Positions 30,291 through 30,729 of a DNA stretch of 30,729 bases are shown here, one piece after another. Under the pieces are notes generated by a model that was not told the DNA's origin, did not search any database, and saw only the letters and a list, made by a program, of their open reading frames with translations. Source of the DNA: DASPSR01 sp035498715 (lineage in GTDB: Bacteria; Nitrospirota; UBA9217); contig DATJZV010000027.1 in assembly GCA_035498715.1 (NCBI GenBank), positions 1-30,729 on the forward strand, in the 5' to 3' direction. How positions within the stretch are numbered: the first letter of the stretch is position 1; each line of letters opens with the position of its first letter. Position numbers and translations under genes: made by a program.

Positions 30291-30381
30291 TTTGTCTTTG
30301 ACCGTGAAGCCGGAGCAGGGCGCAGCTGTCATGATGTCTAAGGGATATAGTGATGACCTCGGGACAGAACGTCTCAAGTAA
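30271..30381 (+). pseudogene. STAS-domain anti-sigma antagonist, truncated to 36 residues
   Basis: The ATG at 30271 follows AAGGAGG directly and overlaps the end of the kinase gene by 20 bases in another frame. The frame reads NDLSLTVKPEQGAAV and MMSKGYSDDLGTERLK, then stops. This matches the first strand and loop of STAS antagonists, whose following residues usually run GYINDLGAEKIEE. The rest of the domain, including the phosphorylated serine, is absent, and nothing like it continues in another frame. It could be decay or a deletion, so the kinase may lack its cognate partner here. Confidence 0.6.
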
Positions 30382-30544
30382 ACAATCTAGCAGTTCCTTG
30401 GTAACGGATTAAAAAAGCATATTATAAACTTTTCTGATATGCTGTATGACAACACAATATGGAATGTGAGCAGGTTCAAGTCTATTGACTCAGTCGTGTA
30501 GCGCGTGACTTGCAGCGGTGGGTGAAAGAGATTCAGTTTTCTCA

Positions 30545-30580
30545 AAACAAAAGGCGGTGATTTTTCACCGCCTTTTGTTT
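30545..30580. terminator. Perfect 16-bp bidirectional terminator
   Basis: AAACAAAAGGCGGTGA (30545-30560) pairs exactly with 30565-30580 around a TTTT loop. The stem has A-rich and T-rich ends, so it can serve both the signalling cluster on the plus strand and the membrane-protein gene ending at 30615 on the minus strand. Between 30382 and 30544 no gene is seen. Confidence 0.9.
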
Positions 30581-30614
30581 AGCTCATAACCTTAGCTGTT
30601 TGCCCGTGCCTGTC

Positions 30615-30729
30615 TTAGGCCTTTTCTGTAGCGGACTGTTTCTCCCGGAGCGCCGCGGGGGCAGAGACGATGTAACCCATAACCGTGCCCAGGAGGCCTC
30701 CGACCACGATGCTCACCGCAGCCGCGCAG
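30615..30729 (-). CDS. Membrane protein, C-terminal fragment (runs off window)
   Basis: The last 37 residues of a minus-strand gene are visible. They contain one transmembrane helix (AAAVSIVVGGLLGTVMGYIV) and a short charged tail ending SATEKA. The bidirectional terminator lies just downstream. The family cannot be recognised from this fragment. Confidence 0.6.
   Translation of the reverse strand, partial: CAAAVSIVVGGLLGTVMGYIVSAPAALREKQSATEKA

Noticed and set aside
30470..30490. GGTTCAAGTC, resembling a tRNA T-loop
   Set aside because: The flanking bases do not pair into a T stem and no acceptor or anticodon arm fits.
1..30729. CRISPR arrays, rRNA and tRNA genes
   Set aside because: No regularly spaced repeats and no conserved RNA gene segments were seen on reading either strand; a covariance-model search was not possible here.

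Overview
The window looks like chromosomal DNA of a Gram-negative, probably anaerobic or microaerobic bacterium. The evidence is a System II cytochrome c maturation pair (ResB/CcsA), a tungstate ABC transporter, outer-membrane-type lipoproteins, GmhA (ADP-heptose/LPS pathway), a ParC-type topoisomerase and large signalling proteins with PocR, GAF and GGDEF domains. Gene content would suit a Nitrospirota or Desulfobacterota/Desulfuromonadota-like lineage, but I cannot fix the taxon from sequence alone. There is no rRNA, tRNA or CRISPR array that I can support.

Layout. Bases 1-134 are the left end of an insertion sequence with its transposase start running off the window. Bases 135-4970 are gene-poor and eroded: a PhcB-like methyltransferase, a YbhB/PEBP protein, a small Fe-S-protein-like gene, two frameshifted gene remnants and a strong hairpin. 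Bases 4971-7885 (minus strand) hold gmhA, a deoxyhypusine synthase-like gene and a citrate synthase homologue whose active site is altered. Bases 8377-14385 (minus strand) run tupA-like, tupA, tupB, tupC, dppB-like, dppC-like, rsmA, headed by a divergent LysR regulator (14493-15398). Bases 15415-18541 (minus strand) hold mnmA, resB, ccsA and an HU gene. Bases 19048-22846 (plus strand) hold two tiny coupled ORFs, a small conserved protein, two tandem Slp-family lipoproteins and ftsH, closed by a strong terminator. parC (minus) follows, then a CpXC zinc-ribbon protein (plus), and finally a signalling cluster: a PocR-GAF-GAF-GGDEF diguanylate cyclase, an AAA ATPase fused to an RsbW-type kinase domain, and a truncated STAS antagonist. 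The window ends in a perfect 16-bp hairpin terminator and the C-terminus of a membrane protein.

How the genes may work together. The tup genes should import tungstate for W-dependent oxidoreductases. The signal-peptide-less TupA paralogue and the divergent LysR gene sit where a sensor/regulator pair would sit. The cyclase-ATPase/kinase-STAS cluster resembles a partner-switching module joined to c-di-GMP signalling, but its STAS partner appears broken in this genome. The most unusual single proteins are the citrate synthase homologue with two of three catalytic residues replaced, the bacterial deoxyhypusine synthase-like protein next to gmhA, and the AAA-HATPase fusion.
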